Source: Strigops habroptila (Eukaryota; Chordata; Aves; Psittaciformes; Psittacidae). From it: 64,000 bases of DNA. The notes under the pieces were generated by a model. That model was given only the letters and a program-made list of their open reading frames with translations, searched no databases and was not told the DNA's origin. Shown piece by piece: positions 13,301 to 23,745 of this stretch (positions within the stretch are counted from its first letter, which is position 1; the number at the start of each line of letters is the position of its first letter). The stretch is taken from the NCBI RefSeq assembly GCF_004027225.2, contig NW_022651104.1:1-64000 (forward strand), read 5' to 3'. Both the position numbers and the translations under genes were made by a program.

Positions 13301-13428
13301 CTCCGTGCGGCCCCGTCCCACCAGCGGCCTCCCCCTCCTGCCCCGGCTCTCACCTGGCACATCCTCTGTGCGCTTGGCCTGCCCTCAGCGGGCTGGGAAC
13401 GGGCGTTCGCCTCTTTGCCCACGGGCAT
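9451..13428 (-). CDS. Gene A copy 1: uncharacterised four-exon repeat-rich protein
   Basis: I do not recognise this protein. Exons, all in phase 0, are 13,428-13,354 (25 codons), 13,197-13,069 (43), 12,739-11,273 (489) and 10,869-9,451 (472 plus TAG), giving about 1,029 residues. Donors are CAG/gtgaga, CAG/gtaggg and CAG/gtgagt; acceptors are tgcccgcag, cttctcttacag and tgtgttcacag. Introns are 156, 329 and 403 bp. The start is chosen because it lies about 105 bases downstream of a TATA-like box and has A at -3; the frame stays open upstream, so a longer N-terminus is possible. The product is rich in Ala, Glu, Pro and Ser. It has two 28-residue repeats (about 459-514) and a module of about 30 residues present in both exons 3 and 4. 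The C-terminus is Tyr-rich, then Cys-rich. No membrane segment, signal peptide or known domain is visible. Exon boundaries are inferred from sequence only. Confidence 0.6.
11423..11590 (-). repeat. 84-bp coding tandem repeat in gene A exon 3, copy 1
   Basis: Two adjacent 84-bp units (11,423-11,506 and 11,507-11,590) encode two near-identical 28-residue repeats containing MVSPVAGDHQEEAIRAG. Being a multiple of three, the repeat keeps the frame. The same pair is present in copy 2 at 32,648-32,815. Confidence 0.85.
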
Positions 13429-13531
13429 CTTCCACGTCCTGGGACGCTGACCTGCCGTGGGCTTCCAGGGAAATTGCTGCCTCCTGAGGGAGGCTGCTCC
13501 TCTGGACTGGGCTGCTCCAGGGCTCTCGCTC

Positions 13532-13540
13532 CTTATGTAC
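13532..13540 (-). promoter_or_regulatory. TATA-like box upstream of gene A, copy 1
   Basis: On the minus strand the sequence gtacataagg lies about 105 bases upstream of the proposed ATG at 13,428. A CCATTGTG element of SOX-binding type lies about 40 bases further upstream. This would place transcription start near 13,505. Prediction from motifs only. Confidence 0.4.
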
Positions 13541-13761
13541 CCCACGCTCACCACGGGGCCACCCCTGTCACAATGGCCTCTGGGCACGAGGAGCCCCCCT
13601 ACATCACAAAACCCGGCGGTCGCAATGGAGATGCCCACACCTATGACCCGTCCCAGCCATTCCGAACCAGTCTCAGGTGTCTCCACAGCGACCACCGAGG
13701 CTTTGTGATGTTGGCAGCATCGTGCCCATGGCCACTGGGCTCACCAGGGCTGCTCCCGGCA

Positions 13762-14633
13762 GTCATAGAGACAACCAGGTTGGAAAAAAACCTTTAAGAT
13801 CATCAAATCCAACCATTCCCCAGCACTGCCAAGGCCACCACTAACCCATGGCACTGAGCGCCTCGTCTGCACGGTGTGTGAACACTTCAGGGACGGTGAC
13901 TCCACCACTGCTCTGGGCAGCCTGTTCCAATGCCTGACTCCACCTGAAGTGAAGAAATGCTTCCTAATCGCCAGTCTAAACCTCCCCTGGCCCAGCTCGA
14001 GGCCGTTTTCTCTTGTTCTATCCCTCATTCCTTAGGAGAGCAGACCAGGCACCTTCTGGCTCCAGCTTCCTTTCAGGTAGAGAGCAATAAGGTCCCCCCT
14101 GAGCCTTCTCTTCTCCACACTAAACCCCCCAGGTCTCTCAGCCGTTCCTCATCACACTTGTGCTCCAGGCCCTGCACCAGCTCCGGTGCCCTTCTCTGGC
14201 CCCGCTCCAGCACCTCAATGTCTCTCCTTAGAGGGAGCCCAGGTCTGAACACAGGATTCGAGGGGCGGCCACAGCAGTGCCCGGTACAGGGGGACAATCA
14301 CTGCCCTGGTTCTGCTGGCCACACTAGTGCTGATACAGGCCGGGATGCTCCCAAGTTCAGGACCCGGCACTTTGCCTTCTTGAACCTCATCCCATTGGCC
14401 ACAGCCCGTTGATCCAGCCGGTCCAGATCCAGAACCTCTGCAGAGCTTCCTGCCCTACAGCACATCAACACTCTCACTCAACTTGGTGTCGTCCACATAC
14501 TTACTGAGGGTGCACTCGATCCCCTCATCCAGATCATCAGGGATCTGGTTCTGTGATTCTATGATTCTAAGAAAGAAATTAAGCAACACTGGCTCCAATA
14601 CTGAGCCCTAGGGGACACCAGTAGTGACCAGTC
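13762..14633 (-). mobile_element. CR1 LINE 3' fragment, copy 1
   Basis: Read on the minus strand, this resembles the end of CR1 ORF2: short reverse-transcriptase-side motifs, then [20 protein letters not shown] and [14 protein letters not shown] near 13,800-14,028. It ends in the CR1 3' sequence ggttggaaaaaaacctttaa at the low-coordinate end. Frames are broken. Near 14,550-14,575 a short extra piece of CR1-tail-like sequence (gattctatgattctaag) interrupts the homology. The element is 5'-truncated and sits about 330 bases upstream of gene A. Confidence 0.85.
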
Positions 14634-14661
14634 TTGTTGGCAGACAAGAGAGTAAGAGACA

Positions 14662-15120
14662 TCAGGGAAGCTGAGAGGGAGCTGAGCTGCTGGCTCCAGG
14701 ATGCGGTGTTCCAGCATCAGCCCCAGGGATCTCAGTCAAAGAAGGTGTCACATCCCCCTCGTGTGCTGCCGGGGAGACACCGGTTGTTACGGACTCTTCC
14801 TGATGGGAAGACACGGGAGACACCATGTCTTCTCCACCCTCTCCTGCTTCTGCAATGAGAGGTGCTGTGCTTGGCTCTCCCTGAGTTTCTGCGGCCTCAG
14901 GAGATGCAGCGTCCTCAGCTACTGCAGCTGAAATTTCTGCCATGGCCACATCCAAGCTCTTGGTCTTCTCCTTGTGTTCCGCAGCAGCGAGAGGTGCCCG
15001 GTGCTGCTCTTCCTCAGCAGCTCCAGCCAGGCTCGGAGCTGCAGGCTTGGTGTCCGTGGGACCGAGTTCTTGTTCTTGTGCTTGTTCACAGGAACCAGCC
15101 TGTGAACGGGGTTGGGAAGA
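14662..15120 (-). pseudogene. Gene-A-type exon fragment, copy 1
   Basis: The minus-strand frame is closely related to gene A exons 3 and 4. It contains GAAEEEQHRAPL, AETQGEPSTAPL, EDMVSPVSSHQEE and SPAAHEGDVTPSL. It has no matching 5' exon, is joined upstream (15,120-15,321) to unrelated sequence, and reads into CR1-adjacent sequence downstream. A fuller version of this exon lies at 52,769-53,428. Probably a duplicated remnant of a gene A relative. Confidence 0.7.
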
Positions 15121-15889
15121 GGATGGAGTCATCTTCAATATGGGGGGGACACACAGAGTTATCCACGTGAAATGAGAAGAAAGTGGTACAACCTTGAATG
15201 ATTCCATTTTTGAGATGTAGGACTCTTCCTCAGTTCTCCCTTCATCCTTCCTTAACACCGTCCTGGGCAACGTGCTGCTCCTGGCTAAGAGCAGCTTCAA
15301 CAAATGGATTGCGAGTGTCACTAGGAGTAAGCCCAGGTAGACCTGAGTGATGTTTGACCTCCTCCAGAACCCGCTAAACTTCTGACATGATCTTCACTGA
15401 AGGCAGAGCATGAGACTGAAAAGTCCTTGATCAGGATTAGTGCTACTGAGCAACAACTGAACCATCGGTGTGTTATCAGTGTTGTTCTCAGACTAAAGCT
15501 GAAACACAGTGCTGCACCAGATACTAGGAAGGAGAAAATAACTATTACAGCTGAAGCCAGGACAGTATCCACCCCTTATTCCATACCATTCACGTCATGC
15601 TCAGCCCCCACATTTTTCAGTATACCATCGCTTTTTGTCTCGATATATATACACAGAGATATCATTCCTTCAGCCATGGACCATCCCCATAAAGATCGCT
15701 GAGTTCATTCAGTCCATGATGTCAGGCTCCATCTGTCATAACAGTCTTTCTGGGCAGGAATGAGAGTGCGTAGTTTTGGACTTTTCAGTCTCATGTTCTG
15801 TCAGTGAGGAGGGGCACGGGAAGCCGGGAGGAAGCAGAGACAGGACACCTGACCCGAACTAGCCAAAGGGTATTCCATCCCATAGCACG
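15121..15889. other. Intergenic with ERV LTR remnant
   Basis: No gene seen. Around 15,430-15,562 lies part of an avian ERV LTR ending in gccaggaca; the same sequence type is fuller at 26,473-26,741 and both are followed by gtatccaccccttattcc. The rest has no recognisable feature. Confidence 0.5.
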
Positions 15890-16719
15890 TCATGCCCAGG
15901 ATAGAAACGGGGGAGCTACGCAGAAGGACCGGATCACTGCTCGGGGCTTTGGGTAGGCAAATGTGCCAGTGCTGATGAACAAGGTGACCGCGGCCAGGTG
16001 AGGGAGGCACGTGGAAAAGCCTTTGTGGTGTCCCTGCTCAGAGGGGATCCTCAGCACGGCCCTGAAGATCTGCACATAGGACCCCACAATGAAAACAAAA
16101 CACCCATGTGCTAAACAGAAACTAACCACAGGAAGCCCAACTTCCCTGAGGTAGGAACGTGAGCAGGAGAGCTTGAGGAGCTGGGGGATTTCACAGAAGA
16201 ACTGCTCCACAGCATTGCCTCGGCAGAGGGGTAGGGAAAATGTATTGGCTGTGTGCAGCAGAGCAGTGAGAAACCCACTGCCCCAGGCAGCTGCTGCCAT
16301 GTGGGCACAAGCTCTGCTGCCCAGGAGGGTCCCGTAGTGCAGGGGCTTGCAGATGGCCACAGAGCGGTCGTAGGACGTGATGGTGAGAAGATATAACTGC
16401 TGAAAACAAGAAGAGAAAGAAAAAACTGTGCAGCACAACCTGTGTAGGAGATGGCCCTGGTGTTCCAGAGGGAATTGGCCATGGATTTGGGGACAGTGGT
16501 GGAGATGCAGCCCAGGTCCAGGAGGGAGAGGTTGAGCAGGAAGAAGTACATGGGGGTGTGGAGGTGCTGGTCGCAGGCTGTGCTGGTGATGATGAGGCCG
16601 TTGCCCAGGAGCGCAGCCAGGGAGATGCCCAGGAAGAGCCAGAAGTGCCAGAGCTGCAGCTCCCGCGTGTCTGCGAATGGCAGGAGGAGGAAGTGGGTGA
16701 TGGAGCTGCCGTTGGACAT
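15890..16719 (-). pseudogene. Olfactory receptor pseudogene, family-14-like, copy 1
   Basis: Translation from ATG at 16,719 gives a typical avian class II olfactory receptor start: N-glycosylation site NGSS, TM1 with LLGNGLII, HTPMYFFLLNLSLLD (IC1/TM2) and the conserved TM3-proximal Cys. Near 16,390-16,405 a net frame change breaks the gene in TM3. The second frame resumes with ITSYDRSVAICKPLHYGTLL, through TM4, ECL2 cysteines, TM5 and the KGFSTCLPHL motif before TM6. The DRY-type motif has become DRS. The frame ends just after TM6 and TM7 with its NPxIY motif is absent. A functional receptor would have about 310 residues. The same lesions occur in all three copies, so inactivation preceded amplification. 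Confidence 0.92.
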
Positions 16720-18262
16720 CTGCTGCCTCTGGACGTGAGGTCTGTTCAAACAAGGAAAGGACAGGGAGAAATTACAACATATGCATTTCCTTGTTCCTGA
16801 CTGAAATGCATTTCCTTTCTCTGGTTTGTGCTGGCTGAGTGTGCTGTGAGGAGCAGGACCTCTGCCCATGTGCTGCCAGGGAGTCAGCTTTGCTCTGAAG
16901 CAGTGCTTTCTCCAGCTCTGATGTTCAAAAGGGATGTCAGATGAAACTCACCTTAACTGTAAAGTTCAGTACTTGCACTCATGACTCGGGTGAGTCTGGG
17001 CTGCACAAGAGAGGCTCAGCATGGCCTTAGAATCATTTTGACTGTGTTCTTTATTGACTAGCATAACACTGCTGAGGCTTCTTTCTAGGGGTTTAAATCC
17101 TTCTTTGTATGACTGAAAACCTGAAGAGTATTGAAACAGGCAAAAGGTCTCAGCTCTTTGTAGCTTAGTGCAGAGCCAGGAGAGCTGCAGTGTCCATCAG
17201 TCCTTTCCCATTTGCCCTGTGCTTACACTTGCACTGCCTGTAGGATGCCTTCACACACAAATTGATCTTAAGAACCCCCACAAACATCTGTCCTGTGCTG
17301 AGAGCAGGGGAGCATGGTTTCAAAGGGCCGATCATGGAGCTCTCATGGGGAGAAGCAAAGGACTGTGCGCTGCCTCAATGTCTTTCAGAAGGACCCTCTG
17401 CCAGTGATGTGGAGCTCTGAGCAGCCCTGACCCACGGAGCACCCTCTCAAGTGCACAAGAACACTTCTCTGTCCCTGCCAGGGGTTGTTCCTTCCCGCCC
17501 AGCTTCTCCCCCAGCGCCGTGGGGAGCTCCCGGGCAGGCTGAGTGCTGACCCTGGCAGGCGGCAGAGTCCCTGCCCCGGCACACAGCCCCTGGGGTGCAG
17601 GGACCCTGCTCGCAAGGACAGCGCTGGGCACCCCTGGCTGCACACCCACATTCACACCCTGCAGCCAGCCCCAGGACAAGGGACCTGTCTTCTCCTGGCC
17701 CTCGCATGGTGCAGAGGGAAGCCCTGCTCTGCAGCACATCCTCCTCCTTATCTACACAGAGAAACTAAGAGAGTCCTCCTGGCAGATCCCATGGACTGTC
17801 CGAGGCAGCAGCTTGAGGAGATCCCTCCAGGAACTGCAGCTGCATTGCCCTGCACCCAGAGCCTTACCACGCACAGGGCTGGGAAGGTTTCTCCTGCAGG
17901 CAGCTCTCAGCATCCTCCACTGCCAAGTGCCTTTAAGCTCTCTGAGGCTCGCAGGTCTGCCCTCGGTGCCTGCAGGCAGTGCCCCAGCCCTGCTCCTGGG
18001 CAGAGCTGTCTCTCTGCAGCGCTGCCCGCTTGCCAGCATCTCTCTGCGTCCCAGGAGCCCGGCCCAGCTCAGCAGCAGAGGCCCAGCCCAAGGTGGCACT
18101 GCCTCTGCCCCTCTGGGCTCCCTCCAGGGCTCCCTGGGGCTCCAGGGGAACAGCATGGGAAAGTGCCTGAAGCAAGCACTGATGTTCCCTCCCTCAGCTG
18201 GGAGACACACTGCCTTCCTGCAGTGTCATTTCTCTGCTGAGAGACAGAGTTATGGCTAAAAA
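16720..18262. other. Olfactory receptor upstream region; no gene seen
   Basis: Positions 16,720-17,300 hold receptor 5' flank with a possible acceptor just before the start codon. Positions 17,330-18,260 are GC-rich and open in several frames on both strands (up to 251 codons), but no frame shows a domain, splice pattern or better conservation between copies than the others. I do not call a gene. Confidence 0.5.
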
Positions 18263-20532
18263 TCAACTTTTCTTAGAATCACAGAATTGTTTAGTTTGGA
18301 AAAGACCCTTGAGAACATCGAGTCCAACCATTAAGCTGTCACTAGCAAGTCCACACATTGACCATGAGAACAGCCCTGGAGGGATACCTCGTCTGGATGG
18401 TCACCAACAGCAACTGGGACTTTAAGTGGTATTTTACTTCTTACCATAATGTCACTAATTTCTATTCCATTCTGTTTGTTGTTAAACATTCTGCTACACA
18501 TGAGAGGATGGAAATCAGCTGGACAAGTTACGTTATTCCAGAAACCTCCTCGTATAGATAATGGTACATAAACGCATTTAACAAACTCTTTAACAATCGA
18601 GTAAAGCAACCAAAAATGTCCCTCAATTTACCACTGGAATTCAGCACTACTCTGTTTGTAGGCACAGAGGCAAGAGGTGACCACACCACTCTGTGAGAAA
18701 GATGGATTGACTTTAGTGACAAGGTGGATCGTGCTGGTGCATCCCCCCCTTTCCTGGAGCCCTCTGCTTCCCAAGGAATTCCTATTAGGCCCCAGCCTTT
18801 GCACAGCACAAGGAGTTGGGTGCTGGGTGCTCCCTGGCTGCACCAAGAGCTCTGGTTGCCTGGTGAAGGTGGGGAGCAGCACACAGAGATCTGGAAAGTT
18901 GGATACTCCCAGATCATACCAGGAGCACTTTTGGGATCATCAGTCATTCCCTGCCAACCTGGAACAGAACTGTTGTGCAACTGGGGCAACCGACACAGAA
19001 TTGAGGCCGGGATGAAAACTGGCTGATGACTAAAGCCCATCATCTGATGACCCTAGAAATGGCGGTCCCAAGAGAGAGACCCTTTGAGCTCTCCTGGACC
19101 CCAGCGGGCTGTGACCGGTATCTCCCTCAGAGTGGGACACCTCTGAGAGCCCCTAAACTCTCCAGTTTAGGAAATAGGGGGATCATCTGCCTGGGCTGTT
19201 CCTGCTGCTCGTGGACACTCAGCCCTTCGCCCGCTGCCAAAGCTGATGTGAGTATTGTGCTCTGCTTTTACTTTTCACTGCCCAAGGGCAGCTTTAACAC
19301 AGGTATGCATGTAGATGTGTCTATAGCCATCTAGCTCCAGCTCAGTGTGTTGTGCCAGCTTAGATATTCATTTGTAAGTGTGTGTATATTAGCTTCAGTG
19401 ATCAAGTGTCGTTAGAAAACCTGTGATTCATTTTACGAATGCAAACTGCTGCTACCTGACATTGGTGACCCTTTAGATGAATACCAGGTCTGAGACTAAG
19501 ATGGGATCCAGCCGCACCCAGACTCCTCTCGGAGAGGGAGTTTAGAAAGCAAAGGGGTCCAATCTGAACCTCGTGACTCAACGGGAGGGTCTCCCTTATT
19601 CCTTTTGTGTTTGCAGTTTCTATACACACGATTTCAGTTCAATACTGTGTAAATCACTTGAACCCAGTCCTGTATAAATCACTGCCAAGTCTGACACAAT
19701 CTCTTTTTGTAGGTGGTGGAGTGGGGCCTCGCCACCAAATCCTGTTGAATCGTGCACGCACCCCAGCCCTGACTCTGCACAGGGCAGCAAGGGGTGCTGC
19801 TCTTCACTACAGCCCAGCTGGGCTGAACTGAGTCGATGCTCACACAGAAACCTGCCTTTGTCCCAGACGAGGCTCTACAGACCACAGGATTCTCCAGAAG
19901 TACCAGCCCATCTGGTTTTCTTGTCCCATCCTTGCACAGGGGGAGACCCTTGTTGCTGTTTCTCCTAGAACACACGGGAGTAGAAAATGAAATATCATTT
20001 TTAATAACAAAACTGCATTCCAATTACCATGGAAAATATGGAACAAGATGCTAAAGCCCAACAGGTTTTACCAGGAAGAACAACAATTAACCAAAAATTC
20101 CCTCCTTTCCCAGTTTCCTCAGGAACTGACAAGTGCACGTGACACAGCAAGTGATCTGTGTGACTACTGCACGTGGAGGTGAGCAATTCCTTTTGGTGTT
20201 AGATCTGTATAGTCAGATTTATCTCCAAACGAACTCAACTATGTACCAAGCAAATAGGCAGGTAGTTTTCAGCTGGATCTGCAGTGCCCTGCTAGGACCT
20301 GCACATTTGGGGACTCCAGAAATAGCTGGGACTTTTTATCCCAAGAAATCCACCCCTGACAGGAAGGAAACACACACTCTGCTCTGTGACACCAGGGGTC
20401 ACTCCTTCAGCTGAGCTCTAATCCATTTTCAGAAATCACACAAACCCACTGTGCATTCAGCACACCAGGAGCTTTTATCAAAACCTCATCTCCCCAGAAC
20501 ACTTCAGTTGTAGAGGCACTAAATATTTATGT
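18263..20532. other. Intergenic; CR1 tail and possible LTR remnants
   Basis: At 18,275-18,337 there is a short CR1 3'-end relic (tcacagaattgtttagtttg followed by gaaaagaccc). From about 19,020 to 19,460 the sequence tgatgactaaagccc...acctgacattggtgaccc looks LTR- or primer-site-like, but I cannot assign a family. Nothing coding is recognised. Confidence 0.4.
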
Positions 20533-20795
20533 AAAGGGTTGGAAGGGACCTTAAAGCTCATCCAGTTCCAACCCCTGCCATGGGCAGGGACACCTTCCAC
20601 TAGAGCAGGTTGCTCCAAGCCCCTGTGTCCAACCTGGCCTTGAACACTGCCAGGGATGGGGCAGCCGCAGCTTCTCTGGGCACTCTGTGCCTGTGTCCCA
20701 CCACCCTCACAGGGAAGAACTTCCCAGGATCCCATCTCATCTCCCCTCTCTGCCAGGTTAAATCCGTTCCCCCTTGTCCCGTCCCCACAGGCCCT
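20533..20795 (-). mobile_element. CR1 LINE 3' end, copy 1
   Basis: gggttggaagggaccttaaa, followed by the usual CR1 text about CAGGGACACCTTCCACTAGA and AGCAGGTTGCTCCAAGCCCC. The 3' end is at the low coordinate, so the element lies on the minus strand. It is strongly 5'-truncated. Confidence 0.88.
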
Positions 20796-21261
20796 TGTGT
20801 GTTCTCCCCACAAGAAATGAAGGGAGATCCCGGGATTTAAGGCAGCTGGAGCGCTCGGCTGCCGGCTCAGCCAGAGGAACTCACACACCGAGTCCAAAGC
20901 AATGACTCTGGTGAAGTCACTTGAGGTGTTCTTGGGAACTCTTAAAGCACCCGAAGAACACGATCGCCACCCACCTCGTTCCATGCTCATGTGTCCACAG
21001 ACGTCACCGGCACCAAGACACCAAGACGGGAACCACCAGGGGAGCTGCTGTTGCCTCCTCCACCGGTAGCTTGTGTTCCGTGGGGCAGTTGTCATCTCCT
21101 GGTGCCTCCGGTGACGGGTTCCGTGGGGTTCCATGGCCTCGCACACCTGAACATGGGGTGTTCCAGAATCAGCCACCCCGTGGTCCTCATGATCATCGTG
21201 ATGCCTGTGTCCCCATGTGCCCTACCGTGTCCCCATGGTCACCATGTCCCCGTGTCCCCAG
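20796..21261. other. Intergenic stretch before the RYR1-like exon
   Basis: No recognisable feature. Several open frames exist only because the DNA is GC-rich. The last 60 bases form a pyrimidine-containing stretch leading to the splice acceptor of the next exon. Confidence 0.5.
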
Positions 21262-21396
21262 CACATCCCCGTGGTCACCATACAGTGGCAGATGGCCCTG
21301 TACCGCGAGACGGCCGACAAGGCTGAGGGCTCCGACAGCCCCGAGCAGATCACCTGGAGGGTGCAGGAGGTGTCGGCCGTGCTCTACCTCCTCGAG
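21262..21396 (+). pseudogene. RYR1: Single RYR1-like exon, copy 1
   Basis: A 45-codon open exon lies between acceptor cgtgtccccag and donor CTCGAG/gtcggg. Its translation contains [15 protein letters not shown] and [13 protein letters not shown], matching from memory the ryanodine receptor segment just before the conserved region that follows the central domain (WQMALYR...[12 protein letters not shown] in RYR1). A second possible acceptor lies at 21,285. No neighbouring RYR exons are found within reach, so this is an isolated captured exon and cannot make a channel. Copies 2 and 3 have His and Asn where copy 1 has Arg and Lys (YHETADNAEG). Assignment to RYR1 rather than another RYR rests on the recalled match and on the nearby DPF1 exons. 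Confidence 0.65.
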
Positions 21397-21880
21397 GTCG
21401 GGGGTGCTGGGGGGTCCCTGGGTGCTCTTGGGAGGCTCTGCAGTGCAGGGGATATTGGCTGTGCCCCATGGGCTCGAGCAGCTCAGGGTCCTGGGGGGGG
21501 CCAAGAGGTTTTAAGGATCCCCCGAGGGGGGCCCTGGGGTCCTCAAGAGTCTTGGGGGGGATCCTTGGGGTGTATCCAGGGATGCCATGAAGGGGTTCCT
21601 GGGATGCTACGGGGGCTCTGGTGGGGTCCATGGGGGGCTCTGGAGGTGCTCCAGGCCTTCCCTGGCATTCTCTAGGGGTATCCCCGGGATGCTCTGTGGG
21701 TCCTGAGGGTGCTCTGGGGGTGCTTTAGGGGTCACCGTGGCCAAAACCGACCCAAATACGGCAAATTGGGGAGTTTATTGGGTTTTTTTATTCCCATCTT
21801 GCCACGAGCAGGGAGCGTTTTCTCACTCCTGACCCTCATTAAATAGAATTTCCCTCCTTCCCAGCAAATCTCTATTAAAT
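21397..21880. other. G-rich intron-like stretch and 3'-end-like signals, copy 1
   Basis: Downstream of the exon is G-rich intronic-type sequence. At 21,774-21,779 and 21,787-21,792 there are two AATAAA signals on the minus strand, preceded (upstream on the minus strand) by AT-rich 3'UTR-like sequence at 21,800-21,885. They may mark the 3' end of a small or lost gene whose promoter would be the GC-rich block at 22,330-22,400. Confidence 0.4.
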
Positions 21881-22315
21881 CAGTGGTAAATCAGGGCAGC
21901 GCTGCCAGGAACAGACCCAGCAGCCCCTGCCCTCCCCCCCCCCAGGGGGGAAACAGCCCCCAGAACCCCCCACAACAGCCCCGCTCCATCCCCAGGGCCA
22001 TGCGGCCGGGGCGGGCAGGGAAAGGTGCGGGACCCCCCCTCGCCTCCCCCCCCCATGCTCCCAGCCCCCCTGTGCCGGGTTCCCAGCACCCCATCCTCCC
22101 GGGCACCCCCCAGCCCCACTGCCCAGTGCTCACACCCGCCCCCCCGCATTCCCCAGCACCCCGGGAGCGCCCGGCCCCACTGCCCAGAGCCTCGGGGGTC
22201 CGCACACCCCCAGCCCCGCTCCCCGGGCTCTGCAGCGCCCCCCAGCTCCGCTCCGCGGACCCACACCCAGCTCCCGCTCCCGCGCCGCCGCGCGCCCCGG
22301 CCCCGCCTCCGCCGC

Positions 22316-22375
22316 TGCAGCCAATCAACGCGCGGCTCCCCCCGCGCGGGGTACGCCGGGAGTTGTAGTCCGGGC
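22316..22375 (-). promoter_or_regulatory. Orphan CpG-rich promoter with ZNF143-type motif, copy 1
   Basis: On the minus strand the segment holds ACTACAACTCCCGGC, a ZNF143/SBS-type site, followed by a TTGATTGGCTG CCAAT-type box and GC boxes in a CpG-rich block of about 500 bases (21,920-22,420). This arrangement is typical of housekeeping promoters. No recognisable first exon follows. The same site is at 43,570-43,590 and, on the plus strand, 57,553-57,567. Confidence 0.5.
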
Positions 22376-22423
22376 TCCGGCGCATGCGGCAGAGGGGGGG
22401 CGTAGCGGGACCCCTGGGCGGGG

Positions 22424-22919
22424 TCCCGGTTTGGGGCGCGGGGGTCCCACTTTGGGGTGCTGGGGTCCCACTTTGGGGTGCTGAGGTCCCATTTTGATAT
22501 GCTGGGGTCCCGGTTTGGGGTGCTGGGGTCCCAATTTGGGGTGCAGGGGTCCCGGTTTGGGTGCTGGGGTCCAGGTTTGAGGTGCAGGTGCCCCATTTTG
22601 GGTGCTGGGGTCTCAGTTTGGGGTACCTGGGTCCCATTTTGGGGTGCAGGGGCCCCGGTTTGGGGCACAGGAGTCCCGTTTTAGGGTGCAGGGGTCCCAT
22701 TTTGGGGTGCTGGGGTCCCACTTTGGAGTGCTGGGGTCCCATTTTGATATGCTGGGGTCCCGGTTTGGGGTGCTCCCCCACTTTGGGGTGCTGGGATCCC
22801 GGTTTGGGGCGCAGGGGTCGAGCTTTGAGGTGCAGGTACCCCATTTTGGGTGCTGGGGTCTCAGTTTGGGGCACAGGGGTCCTATTTTGGGGTGCAGGGG
22901 CCCCGGTTTGGGGCGCAGG
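22424..22919. repeat. Minisatellite of ~20-bp units, copy 1 part 1
   Basis: Tandem units of the type ggggtcccattttggggtgct, degenerate, with T-G-G-G runs on the plus strand. Long proline-rich open frames on the other strand are by-products of the repeat. The array is split by a solo LTR and continues at 23,592-23,745. Confidence 0.93.
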
Positions 22920-23591
22920 TGTTAGCCGAGAGAAGAACACATAACCACTCTAAGGAGGTTATATGTGGTGCTTTATTTCGAGGCCCCGGGAACCAGGGGT
23001 AGCACCCAAATCTGGTTCCAAAGACCGTCACAACGCGCCCGCAATTTATCCTACTAAGATTTCACAATCTAATGTATATTCAGCAGGTTACATCCTTCTC
23101 TCATACATATGTATTTATAAATTGCATCATCTCCTGATTACATCATCAGTTGTTTCTGTGCTTGCGCAGCCCCCTTCTGGTGGTCATCAGGATGAAGTAA
23201 GTAGTCTTCCTCAGATGAAGTAAGACGTCTTCCTCGCTATGTCCTTTTTACCTTTTAGAGTCCTGGATAAATCCCAGCGACTGTGCTTGCGCCAATATTC
23301 TTCTCTCTCTCCTTGACTGGTTCTTAGTATACAACTCTGGTTTTTAACACAATTAAAAGTTCTACTTGAATAATCTTTAAAGTACTGTTCCTACCAAACC
23401 ACCACCCCATAAGGATATCGCTTGAATAGTCTCATAAATCTACGTCCACATCCTAGATACTAGCCTTTTCTGACCTAGTGACAAACTTAACAAAACACAA
23501 ATCAACCAAATCAGTAAGACTAAATACCATATATATATATAGATTAAAACTTGATTAAACTTCTGTTAATCAAACGTTATGATTTCTAACA
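22920..23591 (-). mobile_element. Solo LTR, 672 bp, copy 1
   Basis: Starts TGTTAG and ends CTAACA (perfect terminal inverted hexamers), flanked on both sides by CAGG, a 4-bp target-site duplication. On the minus strand it carries AATAAA about 55 bases before its 3' end and an AT-rich possible TATA region upstream. No internal retroviral genes remain, so it is a recombined solo LTR inserted in the minisatellite. The same insertion with the same length is in all three copies. Confidence 0.88.
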
Positions 23592-23745
23592 CAGGGGTCC
23601 CATTTTAGGGTGCAGGAGTCCCAATCTGGGGTGCTGGGGTCCCGGTTTGAGGTGTAGGGGACCCATTTTGGGGTGCTGGGGTCCCATTTGTGGTGCTGGG
23701 GTCCCATTCTGGGGTGCTGGGGTCCCGGTTTGGGTGCTGGGGGGT
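23592..23745. repeat. Minisatellite of ~20-bp units, copy 1 part 2
   Basis: Continuation of the array after the LTR insertion, ending beside the DPF1-like 3' end. Confidence 0.9.

Noticed and set aside
17485..18240. 251-codon plus-strand frame repeated in copies 2 and 3
   Set aside because: Two other frames and the opposite strand are equally open, there is no recognised motif, and conservation simply follows the duplication.
19020..19460. Possible full ERV LTR with primer-site-like end
   Set aside because: The ends and a target duplication could not be established, and no family could be named; mentioned only as a possible remnant.
21891..22940. Long proline-rich frame on the minus strand
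   Set aside because: It is translation of the ~20-bp minisatellite and the CpG-rich block, running into the LTR edge.
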